NCBI GenBank assembly: GCA_900539165.1
Contig: UQAZ01000016.1
Coordinates: 1 to 38,559, forward strand
From: an uncultured Oscillospiraceae bacterium
GTDB lineage: Bacteria > Bacillota > Clostridia > Oscillospirales > Acutalibacteraceae
Direction: 5' to 3'
DNA length: 38,559 nucleotides
The position numbers and the translations under genes are program-made. Positions 25,540 through 33,735 of this stretch are shown in pieces (positions within the stretch are counted from its first letter, which is position 1; each line of letters starts with the position of its first letter). The notes beneath the pieces were generated by a model. That model did no database searches, had not been told where the DNA came from, and saw only the letters and a list, made by a program, of their open reading frames with translations.

Positions 25540-27489
25540 TTAAGCCTCTGTCTTATTCTTTTTAAGTGCCGTAAGCACAAGTGCGCCGACGAGTGAGCCT
25601 GCCACAAGCGCTACGATATAAAGAAGCGGATGGTCGCAAACCGCGAATGTGAATATACCGCCGTGAGGTGCAGGGCAAGTTACCTTAAATACTGCTGTCA
25701 AAGCACCTGCAACCGCTGAGCCTGCCATACAAGCCGGAATAACTCTGATTGGATCGGCTGCAGCGTAAGGGATAGCGCCCTCTGTTATGAAACAAAGTCC
25801 CATAAGATAGTTTACGGCACCGTTCTTTCTTTCCTCTACGGTCCACTTTTTCTTTGCAAGGCTTGTTGAAAGAGCGATTGCAATAGGAGGAACCATACCG
25901 CCAATCATAACGGCAGCCATAATCCAGGTGTTACCGTCTGCGATTGCGGCAGTACCGAATACATATGCAGCCTTATTGAAAGGACCGCCCATATCGGTTG
26001 CCATCATAGCGGCAAGAACAATCGAAAGAAGAATTTGTGAGGTTTCGCCAAGAGACGAAAGACCGTTTGATACAGTAGTATTTACAACTCCGATAATCGG
26101 GTTAAGCAGGCACATAAGCGCACCTACAAGGAATGTGCCGAACAACGGATAAAGGAACACCGGCTTAATGCCGTCCATTGCCTTTGGCAACCAATTAAAC
26201 GCTTTTTTAAGAAGATTTACTATAATACCTGCGGCAAAACCTGCAAACAATGCACCGAGGAAGCCCGAAACAGCCGTGCCGTCGCCTACTAAATTCTGAT
26301 TTTCATAAAGCGAATTAAAGGTATAGCCCTGTGCCGCAATCATACCGCCTATCATACCGGGCAAAAGACCGGGACGGTCGGCAATAGACTGAGCAATATA
26401 TCCTGCCAAAATCGGAAGCATAAATCCGAATGCAACCTTACCTATCCAAAACGGAACAGAAGCGGCAAAGGAGGTAAATCCAAACGAGCCGTTAGCCGAG
26501 CCGTCTGCAAGCGTTGCATTACCCAAAAAGGTATCAATAAGGAAGCCGAGAGCAATCAGCACACCGCCGCCTACTACGAACGGAAGCATATGCGATACAC
26601 CGTTCATCAAATGCTTATAAAGCTTATGTCCGAAGCTTTCTTTTTCAAGGTCGTCATCTGCCGAAACAGCCTCTCCGCCGTCGTTATATACAGGCGCTTT
26701 CTTATCAATAATTCTTTGAATAAGCTCCTCAGGTTTATTAATACCGTTTGAAACCGAAGTCTTAACAACAGGCTTGCCGTTAAAGCGTGCCATCTCTACA
26801 TTTTTATCGGCAGCGATAATGATGCCGTCGCACTCTGCGATTTCCTTAGCGGTCAGCACATTTTTTGCACCGCCCGAGCCGTTTGTTTCAGCCTTCAAGG
26901 AATAACCCATTTCTTTGCCTGCTTTTTCGAGAGCCTCGGCAGCCATATAGGTATGTGCAATTCCGGTAGGGCAAGCAGTTACGGCAAGAATTTTGTATTT
27001 TGCCGTGCCGGCATTTTCGTCGGGTTTGTTATATTTTTCATTTTCTTTTGCGTCAATAACAGAAAGAAATTCATCTACACTCTTTGCATTTCTGAGTGCA
27101 TTACAGAACTCAGGCTCCATAAGCATAACCATAAGTCTTGAGAGAATTTCCAAATGCAAATCTCCGTTCATCGGTGCGGCAATCATAAAGATTATGTCCG
27201 ACGGTTTATTATCGGGAGCGTCATAATCAACACCGCCGTCAACCGTTACAGCTGCAAGGCCCGGAACTTTTACGCTGTCGCTTTTTGCGTGAGGAACGGC
27301 AATTCCCTCTCCGATAGCAGTTGTTCCCTGCTGTTCACGAATTAAAATGGCCTGCTTGTACGCTTCCTTATCAGACAGATTTCCTACCTTATCGTGAAGC
27401 TCAACAAGTCTGTCGATAGCCTCGTCCTTAGACGACAGCTTAACATTCAGATTGATTGCGTCCGCTTTAAGCAAATCAATAATTTTCAT
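25540..27489 (-). CDS. fruA: Fructose-specific PTS transporter, fused EIIA-EIIB-EIIC
   Basis: The 649-residue protein imports fructose and phosphorylates it at position 1. The EIIA domain (residues 1-150) has His67 in GIAVPHAKS. The EIIB domain (about 163-270) has Cys173 in VTACPTGIAHTYMAA. The EIIC membrane domain (about 285-645) contains SHMLPFVVGGGVLIALGF, PGMIGGMIA, PFNKAAY, TEGAIPYAA and APHGG. The domain order and length match FruA of Firmicutes. A strong GGAGG precedes the ATG. It is preceded by fruK, whose product uses the fructose 1-phosphate made here. Confidence 0.96.
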   Translation of the reverse strand: MKIIDLLKADAINLNVKLSSKDEAIDRLVELHDKVGNLSDKEAYKQAILIREQQGTTAIGEGIAVPHAKSDSVKVPGLAAVTVDGGVDYDAPDNKPSDIIFMIAAPMNGDLHLEILSRLMVMLMEPEFCNALRNAKSVDEFLSVIDAKENEKYNKPDENAGTAKYKILAVTACPTGIAHTYMAAEALEKAGKEMGYSLKAETNGSGGAKNVLTAKEIAECDGIIIAADKNVEMARFNGKPVVKTSVSNGINKPEELIQRIIDKKAPVYNDGGEAVSADDDLEKESFGHKLYKHLMNGVSHMLPFVVGGGVLIALGFLIDTFLGNATLADGSANGSFGFTSFAASVPFWIGKVAFGFMLPILAGYIAQSIADRPGLLPGMIGGMIAAQGYTFNSLYENQNLVGDGTAVSGFLGALFAGFAAGIIVNLLKKAFNWLPKAMDGIKPVFLYPLFGTFLVGALMCLLNPIIGVVNTTVSNGLSSLGETSQILLSIVLAAMMATDMGGPFNKAAYVFGTAAIADGNTWIMAAVMIGGMVPPIAIALSTSLAKKKWTVEERKNGAVNYLMGLCFITEGAIPYAAADPIRVIPACMAGSAVAGALTAVFKVTCPAPHGGIFTFAVCDHPLLYIVALVAGSLVGALVLTALKKNKTEA

Positions 27490-27504
27490 AGCATTATCCT
27501 CCGT

Positions 27505-28416
27505 TTATAAATTTTTATAATAATCAAAAATTTTATCTATTTCGTTTTTCTGTGCGAGCTGTTCGCTGAAAACGGTAGCGTTTCCGCAAGCCATTCCAAG
27601 CTTTAAGGCATAAGCGTAATCCTCTTTTTCGAGACAGCCTGCGATAAATCCCGCAACCATACTGTCGCCGCAGCCCACACTGCTTACCGGCTTTCCCTTG
27701 ATGTTTTCGAGCGTTGTCACTCCGCCCTTTTCGTCAACAAGGGTTGCGCCGTCCTTGCCTCTTGAAACAAGGACATTTCGTGCGCCGAGCTGTTGCAATT
27801 TTTTTGCATACAAAACAATCTGTTCATCTGTTTTTGTTTCCACCCCAAACAAATCACCAAGCTCGTGATGATTAGGTTTGACCAAAAACGGCTCATAGCT
27901 AAGGCATTTTTTGAGCAAATCACCCGTTGCGTCCACAACAAAATGAACACCCTTATTTTGAAGCCCTGCAAGAATACGCTCATAAAAATCACTCGGCAAA
28001 TTCTTAGGTATAGAGCCTGCAAGAACAAGTATATCGCCTTTTTCTATTTCGCCGAGCTTTTTGAGCAAGGACTCGATTTCGTCATCGCTTACCGACGGTC
28101 CCTGTGCGTTTACATCAAGCTCCGTGTCTGCCTTAATTTTTACATTAATTCTTGTATATCCGCCGGAAAGTCTGTTAAAATCGCTCTTTATTCCGTCGCT
28201 CTCAAGCATTTGGACAAGCTTATCGCCCGTAAAGCCTCCGACAAATCCGAGTGCCACATTCTCTACGCCCAATCGGCTGAGAATAACGGAAACATTTATG
28301 CCCTTTCCGCCGTAAAAAATATCCTCGCTGTCGCTTCGGTTAATATCGTCGTATCTCAGACCTCCGACCCTCATAACATAATCCAGCGCCGGATTGAGTG
28401 TAACAGTATAAACCAT
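27505..28416 (-). CDS. fruK: 1-phosphofructokinase
   Basis: The ATG at 28416 gives 303 residues. This PfkB-family sugar kinase converts fructose 1-phosphate to fructose 1,6-bisphosphate. It shows VTLNPALDY at the N-terminus, the sugar-binding GGKGINVS motif, and the C-terminal PfkB signature with the catalytic base in VGCGDSMVAGF. The ATG overlaps the fruR stop codon by one base (TGATG), with AGAGGTGG upstream, so the two are translationally coupled. Confidence 0.96.
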   Translation of the reverse strand: MVYTVTLNPALDYVMRVGGLRYDDINRSDSEDIFYGGKGINVSVILSRLGVENVALGFVGGFTGDKLVQMLESDGIKSDFNRLSGGYTRINVKIKADTELDVNAQGPSVSDDEIESLLKKLGEIEKGDILVLAGSIPKNLPSDFYERILAGLQNKGVHFVVDATGDLLKKCLSYEPFLVKPNHHELGDLFGVETKTDEQIVLYAKKLQQLGARNVLVSRGKDGATLVDEKGGVTTLENIKGKPVSSVGCGDSMVAGFIAGCLEKEDYAYALKLGMACGNATVFSEQLAQKNEIDKIFDYYKNL

Positions 28417-29162
28417 CAAACCACCTCTTTAACTACCGATTTAGTCTTAATATTATCATCCTCACATTTGTCGCAAAGTATACATGCGGCATCTAAAGGA
28501 GCAAAGGTTACAGCCGAAACCTTGCCGAATTTTGTATTATCGCACAAGACATAGCTTACAAAGCTTCTTTCAATCGCAACTGCCTTGAGCATTGCCTCGT
28601 CTGTATCGGGAGTTGTAAATCCCTGCTTAACGCTCGCTCCGTTAGTTCCGATGAAAGCCTTGGAAAAATTATATTTTTGCAGATTGCTTGCGGCAGCAAG
28701 TCCGATTATTGCATCGGTTGTAGCCTTGATTTCACCGCCTATCACAAATACCTTACATCCGAGCTGTGCAAGTCGCTTGCCGTGTTCAATTCCGTTTGTA
28801 ACAAAGGTTGCGCCCGAGTTCATCAGATAATCAAGCATAAGATAAGTGGTAGTGCCTGCATCAATGAATACGAAATCGTCATCATTAATCTGAGCTGCGG
28901 CATACTGTGCAATCAGCTTTTTTTCGGTCATATTTTTTGAAAACTTTTGCTCGACATTGTCCTCGTTTTTCAAAAATTCCTGAGAAAGAACCGTTGCGCC
29001 TCCGTGAACCTTGTTAAGCTTTTTCAAATTTGACAAAGCCACCAAATCTCGTCTGATTGTACTCTCGGAGGTTTCGTATTTCTCGCTCAGCTCCTGAACC
29101 GAGGCAGAGCCGTTTTCTAAAATATAATCTAAAATTTTCTGTCGTCTGTCCTGTGTCAACAT
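28416..29162 (-). CDS. fruR: DeoR-family regulator of the fructose operon
   Basis: The frame extends upstream to 29348, but the promoter at 29194-29222 lies inside that extension, so the ATG at 29162 (248 residues, MLTQDRRQKIL) is the real start. A winged helix-turn-helix (residues 5-55: SVQELSEKYETSESTIRRDL, then HGGA) is followed by the DeoR sensor domain, which binds phosphorylated sugars (IDAGTTTYLM, IGTNGAS, LCDNTKFG). FruR proteins usually repress the fru operon and are released by fructose 1-phosphate. It is the first gene of fruR-fruK-fruA-ptsH-ptsI and so regulates itself. Confidence 0.94.
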   Translation of the reverse strand: MLTQDRRQKILDYILENGSASVQELSEKYETSESTIRRDLVALSNLKKLNKVHGGATVLSQEFLKNEDNVEQKFSKNMTEKKLIAQYAAAQINDDDFVFIDAGTTTYLMLDYLMNSGATFVTNGIEHGKRLAQLGCKVFVIGGEIKATTDAIIGLAAASNLQKYNFSKAFIGTNGASVKQGFTTPDTDEAMLKAVAIERSFVSYVLCDNTKFGKVSAVTFAPLDAACILCDKCEDDNIKTKSVVKEVV

Positions 29163-29193
29163 AGCTTGATACCAACCTTTACTTTCTACCCTC

Positions 29194-29222
29194 ATTATAT
29201 TCATTCGGTCAAATTCAGTCAA
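29194..29222 (-). promoter_or_regulatory. Promoter of the fruRKA-ptsHI operon with tandem operator
   Basis: Minus strand TTGACT (29222-29217), a 17-base spacer and TATAAT (29199-29194). The -35 box and spacer consist of two adjacent 10-base copies, TTGACTGAAT and TTGACCGAAT (29222-29203). One repeat per helical turn overlapping the promoter fits a DeoR/FruR operator. Confidence 0.8.
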
Positions 29223-29348
29223 TAAGCCTGTATCAATTTTGTCAAAAGCGTGCAATATTTTTCGTTTTATTGGTAAAATTAAATAACTATCAAAGGTTGT
29301 TTGCTCATTTTTGCTTATTTCATTAAAATCAGTCATAAAAACAAGCAC

Positions 29349-29380
29349 AAAAAAATGCCCTGCAAATTAATGCAGAGCAT
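29349..29380 (-). terminator. Terminator of the riboswitch-controlled surface protein gene
   Basis: On the minus strand ATGCTCTGCA pairs with TGCAGGGCAT (one mismatch) around a 6-base loop, followed by seven T. Confidence 0.85.
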
Positions 29381-29400
29381 ATCATATATGAATTTATTTA

Positions 29401-30486
29401 TCAGTTTTCCTTTTTCTTTGTGCAAGCAAGAAGTGCCGCACCGAGTCCTATAACCGCAAAGCCTGCAACGCTTGCGCCGGTTTGAGGAGACTTCACAGAA
29501 GCATCGCTCTTTGTCTGAGCCTTGTCGGCATCCTTCTTAGGCTGAGCATCGGTTGGCTTATTATCATCTGAATCAACGCCCGGTTCGCCGGGTGTAGGCT
29601 CTGTCTGCTCATCGTCGAACATATCAACAAAATAAGAAAGCGAACGAACAGCCTGGCTTGTAGCATAAGCATTATCCTCACCCTCATACTGCATTACGCC
29701 GTTATTATTAGGACTTTCAAAATTATCAACAAGAAGCTTATACGCTTCCACAGCCTTATCCTCCTCGCCCAAAATTGTATAAGCAAGAAGTGCGCAAGTA
29801 GTGGTGCTTGCACTTACACCGTAACCGCTGTCGTAACCGTTAGCGGTTTTCTTCGACTCAAGAAGAGCCTTAGCATCGTCTACATAAGCCTGATAGTCGT
29901 CCTTATAGTAACCGACAGTCGCAAGAAACATACCGTTATTATCAGCGGAATAGCCATAATACTTCATACCGCTTCCCATTGTATATGTATCTTCAATAAG
30001 CTTATCAATATATCTCTTTGCAAGTGCATCGTTACCGATTGTTCTTGCAGCCTCGACAGCCTGCATTACATAATACGGGTTTTCGATATTGGTCTGAGTG
30101 CAGTTTTCAAAGATTTCCTTTAAGTTATAGCCTCGATAATTTGTGTAATCCTCACCCAAAATATCAAGAATATTAATTGCAACCGCATAATAAAGTGCGT
30201 TTTCCGCACCGTTCACGATAATCTTGCCGTCATTCTGAACAAGGTTTACAGAAAGCTCGGTAAGAAAGCCGTGCTTCTTTGACTGGTCAACTCTAAAGAG
30301 CATCTGTGAGCTAACTGCCTTTTCGAGAGACGGAGTGAAGTTAAGGTATGCAACCTCTCCTGCAATATCGTCCTGAACCTGTTTTTTCATTTCGTCATTC
30401 TTAATACCTGCAAAAGCACTGAAAGGTATTAACATTGATACAAGCATTAAAACACTTAATGCAATACTTAATGTTTTCTTTTTCAT
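29401..30486 (-). CDS. Sortase-anchored secreted protein, alpha/alpha-toroid type, cobalamin-riboswitch controlled
   Basis: The ATG at 30486 follows GGAGGTAAG and gives 361 residues. A signal peptide (residues 1-26, cut after AFA) leads to a helical-pair body resembling the terpenoid-cyclase/prenyltransferase alpha-toroid (SASTTTCALLAYTILG, NAYATSQAVRSLSYF). This is the same general fold as the helical domain of intrinsic factor and transcobalamin. A Pro/Asp/Lys-rich spacer (about 290-330) precedes an SPQTG sorting motif, a hydrophobic stretch and KKKEN, the layout of sortase substrates. Because a cobalamin riboswitch controls it, I infer a surface corrinoid-binding or scavenging role. The DUF4430 beta domain often paired with this fold is not visible. 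Confidence 0.8.
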   Translation of the reverse strand: MKKKTLSIALSVLMLVSMLIPFSAFAGIKNDEMKKQVQDDIAGEVAYLNFTPSLEKAVSSQMLFRVDQSKKHGFLTELSVNLVQNDGKIIVNGAENALYYAVAINILDILGEDYTNYRGYNLKEIFENCTQTNIENPYYVMQAVEAARTIGNDALAKRYIDKLIEDTYTMGSGMKYYGYSADNNGMFLATVGYYKDDYQAYVDDAKALLESKKTANGYDSGYGVSASTTTCALLAYTILGEEDKAVEAYKLLVDNFESPNNNGVMQYEGEDNAYATSQAVRSLSYFVDMFDDEQTEPTPGEPGVDSDDNKPTDAQPKKDADKAQTKSDASVKSPQTGASVAGFAVIGLGAALLACTKKKEN

Positions 30487-30500
30487 AATCTTACCTCCAT

Positions 30501-30532
30501 AAAATAAAAAATTCCCTCTTGAAAAGAGAGAA
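30501..30532 (-). terminator. Riboswitch expression-platform terminator
   Basis: On the minus strand TTCTCTCTT pairs with AAGAGGGAA around a 3-base loop, then TTTTTTATTTT, just before the GGAGG of the surface protein gene. It fits a transcriptional OFF switch when cobalamin is bound. Confidence 0.8.
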
Positions 30533-30594
30533 CGACACAGCAAACAAAATAAAATACCGCCGTGCTGATTTCTCTGCTTTTCATTGCCCAAAAG

Positions 30595-30757
30595 CGAAAA
30601 TCCGACTGCGCTCGTCTCCTGACTTATGATATAGGCATTGCCGTATGCCGAGCCTTCTCGAAACGCTTTTGCTCATTTCAATGGAAATTCGACATATTCA
30701 TCAATTACAGTAATGGCTGTTGTTCGAGAATTTCACTCGATTCCGTTAGCACAGCAG
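30595..30757 (-). promoter_or_regulatory. Cobalamin (B12) riboswitch
   Basis: Read on the minus strand, the segment contains the hallmark AGTCAGGAGAC (within 30610-30625) near its 3' side. On its 5' side lies the core GGAATCGAGTGAAATTCTCG, then AACAGCC and TTACTGTAAT, matching the conserved GTGAAAATC and GCCxxxACTGTAA parts of the B12 box family. The leader starts about 30757 from a strong promoter and ends in an intrinsic terminator. Boundaries are approximate. Confidence 0.9.
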
Positions 30758-30763
30758 AATTTA

Positions 30764-30791
30764 TTATACCATTAACGAGAGAATTGTCAAT
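30764..30791 (-). promoter_or_regulatory. Promoter of the riboswitch leader
   Basis: Minus strand TTGACA (30791-30786), a 16-base spacer and TATAAT (30769-30764). Confidence 0.85.
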
Positions 30792-30798
30792 AAATACT

Positions 30799-30827
30799 TG
30801 AATTAAAGCCGTCTATATAATAAAATA
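30799..30827 (+). promoter_or_regulatory. Possible promoter of the GH95 gene
   Basis: TTGAAT (30799-30804), 17 bases, TAAAAT (30822-30827). A TATAAT at 30817-30822 is nearby but has no good -35. It is divergent from the riboswitch promoter. Confidence 0.4.
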
Positions 30828-30857
30828 TATCTATAAAAATCAAGGAGGCTTTTACTT

Positions 30858-32945
30858 ATGCAAGCAAAGCTTTTTTATAAAAACAGAGCAAAGGCTTGGG
30901 AGGAGGCACTTCCTCTCGGCAACGGAAGAATCGGGGCCATGGTCTTTGGTAATTTGAAAAACGAACACATCAAGTTAAACGAGGACAGCCTATGGTCGGG
31001 CTATCCGAAGGATTTGAACAAAAAGGACGCCGCAAAATATCTAAAGCCGCTTCAACAGGCCGTTTTTGACGGAAACAGAAAGGAAGCCGCACGCCTTGCA
31101 AACGAGGATTTCCACGGACATTGGAGCGAGGCTTATTTGCCGTTCGGCGACCTTATCATAAATTACAAGAACTCAAAGACGAGAGGCTGCACAAGAACGC
31201 TTGACCTTTCGACGGGTGTTGCCACGGCAGAAAACGACGACCTTTGCGAAACCGTATTTGTCAGTCACCCTGCACAGCTTCTTGTTGTAAATGTAAAAAG
31301 CAAAAAGGGCGTTTCTGCAAAAATCGAGCTGACAAGTCTGCTTGAACACAGATGCCGCACACAGGAGGACACGCTTATCATAGAGGGTAGTGCGCCCGAA
31401 ATCTGTATGCCGCCTTATTACAACACGGGAACTGTATTCGATTACGGCAAGGGCGGTATGAAATTCGCAGGCGGATTAAAGGTACTCGGAAACGCTGTTT
31501 TTGAGGAGGACTATGTAAGAATCGAAAACCAAAAGGAATTTACTCTTTTGGTATCGCTTGCAACTAATTACATTGATTTCAAAACTATGCCGTCTGGTGA
31601 CCCGTTGGCTAAAGCTATGGCGCACTTTGACAGCATTAAGCCGTACGAAAAGCTTTTGCAGGAGCATATTGCAGACCATTCGGCATTGTTCAACAGAGTT
31701 GAGGTTGACTTTGGCAGCGAGCGAGCAGATGTTCCGACAAACAAAAGACTAAAGCAGTTCAAAAAGGGTGCAGACGACAACAACCTCATAGCATTACTGT
31801 TTCAATACGGCAGATACCTTACAATTGCCTGCTCCAGAGCCGGCACAAACGCTATGACGCTTCAGGGAATTTTCAACCCTCATCTGCGTGCGCCGTGGTC
31901 ATCAAGCTATACCACGAACATCAACACCGAAATGAATTATTGGTGTACGGACATTTGCAATTTGAGCGAATGTTTTGACCCATTCTTTGAGCAGGTCAAG
32001 AAAATGTGCATTAACGGCGAGGTTACGGCTAAGGATTACTACGGCTGCAACGGCTCGGTTGCACACCACAACAGCGATATTTGGGGTGCAAGCTATCCTG
32101 CCGGTGACCCGATAGGAAAGACCGACTGTGAAAGCTTTGCTTGCTGGCAGGCGGCTCTGCCGTGGATGCTCAACGAGATTTTCGAGCATTACAGATACAC
32201 CAAGGACGAGCTTTTGCTCAGAGATATGAAGCCTTATTTCAAGAGAACGCTCGATTTTTACAACGATTTTCTTATTGAACATAACGGCAAGCTTGTGACC
32301 TGTCCGACGATTTCGCCCGAAAACTCATATCTTGACAAGAACGGCAACAAGGCTGCGCTTACATATATGCCGACAATGGATGTAGGTATTCTCCAGGAAT
32401 TCTTTATGAATTGCAGAGAGTTAGGATTTGAGACGCCGGAAATTCCCGAAATTCCAATCGGAAGCGACGGCAGAATTAACGAGTGGGCAGAAGAATTTAA
32501 GGAAACCGAAATTCACCACAGACACGCAAGCCATCTATATTGCATTTATCCGTCCGCATATCCTCAAAGCGATGAGGTAAGAGAGGCGGCAAAGAAGTCA
32601 CTTCTTACAAGAGGCTTTGACGGAACGGGATGGGCGCTGGGATGGAAGGTTTGTCTTTGGGCAAGACTTGACGATGCTCAAAATGCACTTACCCTTATTA
32701 AAAATCAGCTTCGCCCGATTAATCCGAGAGGTCTTAAAAGACCGGGAGGCGGAAGCTATCCGAATATGTTTGACGCACATCCGCCGTTCCAAATTGACGG
32801 CAACTTCGGCGTTGCGGCAGGTATAGCGGAAATGCTTGTAAGGGGTGCTATTCCTAAGGAATGGAGTGGCTACGCAAAGGGACTGAAGTTAAAAGACGGA
32901 ACAGAGCTGGACATTAAATTCCAAAACGGAAGGATTATCAAATAA
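30858..32945 (+). CDS. Glycoside hydrolase family 95 (alpha-L-fucosidase/galactosidase type)
   Basis: This 695-residue enzyme begins with the GH95 hallmark AWEEALPLGNGRIGAMVFG and LNEDSLWSG. It carries the barrel motifs NTEMNYW, SNPxGD-like SYPAGDP, PTISPENSY, HHRHASHLY, GWALGWKVCLWARL and QIDGNFGVAAGIAEML. GH95 members are inverting enzymes that remove alpha-1,2-L-fucose, or alpha-L-galactose, from glycans. There is no signal peptide, so it acts inside the cell on imported oligosaccharides. It is shorter than the usual 750-800 residues, mostly at the C-terminal beta domain. AAGGAGG precedes the ATG. The asparaginase-like gene overlaps its stop codon by one base. Confidence 0.92.
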   Translation: MQAKLFYKNRAKAWEEALPLGNGRIGAMVFGNLKNEHIKLNEDSLWSGYPKDLNKKDAAKYLKPLQQAVFDGNRKEAARLANEDFHGHWSEAYLPFGDLIINYKNSKTRGCTRTLDLSTGVATAENDDLCETVFVSHPAQLLVVNVKSKKGVSAKIELTSLLEHRCRTQEDTLIIEGSAPEICMPPYYNTGTVFDYGKGGMKFAGGLKVLGNAVFEEDYVRIENQKEFTLLVSLATNYIDFKTMPSGDPLAKAMAHFDSIKPYEKLLQEHIADHSALFNRVEVDFGSERADVPTNKRLKQFKKGADDNNLIALLFQYGRYLTIACSRAGTNAMTLQGIFNPHLRAPWSSSYTTNINTEMNYWCTDICNLSECFDPFFEQVKKMCINGEVTAKDYYGCNGSVAHHNSDIWGASYPAGDPIGKTDCESFACWQAALPWMLNEIFEHYRYTKDELLLRDMKPYFKRTLDFYNDFLIEHNGKLVTCPTISPENSYLDKNGNKAALTYMPTMDVGILQEFFMNCRELGFETPEIPEIPIGSDGRINEWAEEFKETEIHHRHASHLYCIYPSAYPQSDEVREAAKKSLLTRGFDGTGWALGWKVCLWARLDDAQNALTLIKNQLRPINPRGLKRPGGGSYPNMFDAHPPFQIDGNFGVAAGIAEMLVRGAIPKEWSGYAKGLKLKDGTELDIKFQNGRIIK

Positions 32946-33730
32946 TGGCGAAAAAAATCCTGATAATAGCACTCGGAGGCACAATCAGAAGTGTTTGGGG
33001 AGATAAAATCAAGCTTGACCAAAATGCGTTAAAGGTAGTTGACTGCTACAAGGGCGATGCAGAATTTGACTGCATTTCACCGTTCACCTGTCTGAGTGAG
33101 AATATGACAAGAGAACTGTGGCAGGAGCTTATCAACTGCTTAGACAGCATTGATTTTGACAGCTACGAGGGTGTGATTATTCTTCACGGAAGCGACACCC
33201 TTGCATACACCTCTGCAATCATAGCAAACGCATTTTACGACAAAAACATTGTTCTCGTTGCCACAGACAAACCGATTGAATGCAAAGAGAGCAACGGCAT
33301 CAAAAATTTTGAAGCGGCTGTTGAGCATCTGCTTTCGCACAAAGACGGCGTGTATATATCCTACAACGGCATAAAAAAAGGCGACTGCGTAGCAAGTGCC
33401 GACATTAATGACGAATTCAGAAGTCTTGAATCGACGATAGAGCCTGCAAAAAAGAAAAAAATCAGCAACAAAAATGTGCTGATTATCAAGCCGTATGTTG
33501 ACATAAACACCGACTGCATATGCTTTGACAAAGCGGACGGAGTAATATTCGAGATGTATCACAGTGCAACGGTGCCGAAAAGCATAATTGAGCTGTCCAA
33601 ATCTCTCGGCTGTCCATACTGCTTTGTAACGCATAAAAAAAGTGCCGACTACGAAACCGCAATCGGCATTGACAGCATACTATATGAATGTACGGCAGAA
33701 AACGCATACGCACACTTCATATTAGAATAA
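32945..33730 (+). CDS. Short asparaginase/glutaminase-family protein
   Basis: The 261-residue protein carries the N-terminal asparaginase motifs: ALGGTI (Thr13, the nucleophile position) and LHGSDTLAYT (the second catalytic threonine and aspartate region). DKPIECKESNGIKNF stands where GAQRP...SDAxxN normally lies. Type I asparaginases are about 330 residues with a fuller C-terminal domain; this one is trimmed. Asparagine hydrolysis to aspartate and ammonia is the default prediction. Pairing with GH95, through a TAATG overlap, leaves open a different amide substrate such as an N-linked glycosyl-asparagine; that is inference. There is no signal peptide. Confidence 0.75.
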   Translation: MAKKILIIALGGTIRSVWGDKIKLDQNALKVVDCYKGDAEFDCISPFTCLSENMTRELWQELINCLDSIDFDSYEGVIILHGSDTLAYTSAIIANAFYDKNIVLVATDKPIECKESNGIKNFEAAVEHLLSHKDGVYISYNGIKKGDCVASADINDEFRSLESTIEPAKKKKISNKNVLIIKPYVDINTDCICFDKADGVIFEMYHSATVPKSIIELSKSLGCPYCFVTHKKSADYETAIGIDSILYECTAENAYAHFILE

Positions 33731-33735
33731 CATTA

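Noticed and set aside
27793..28554. 253-residue plus-strand frame across fruK and fruR
   Set aside because: It is antisense to two conserved genes and reads as a low-quality, Cys/Ile-rich shadow.
28416..29348. 310-residue version of FruR
   Set aside because: The extra N-terminus runs through the operon promoter and does not resemble DeoR proteins; the 248-residue form has the normal length.
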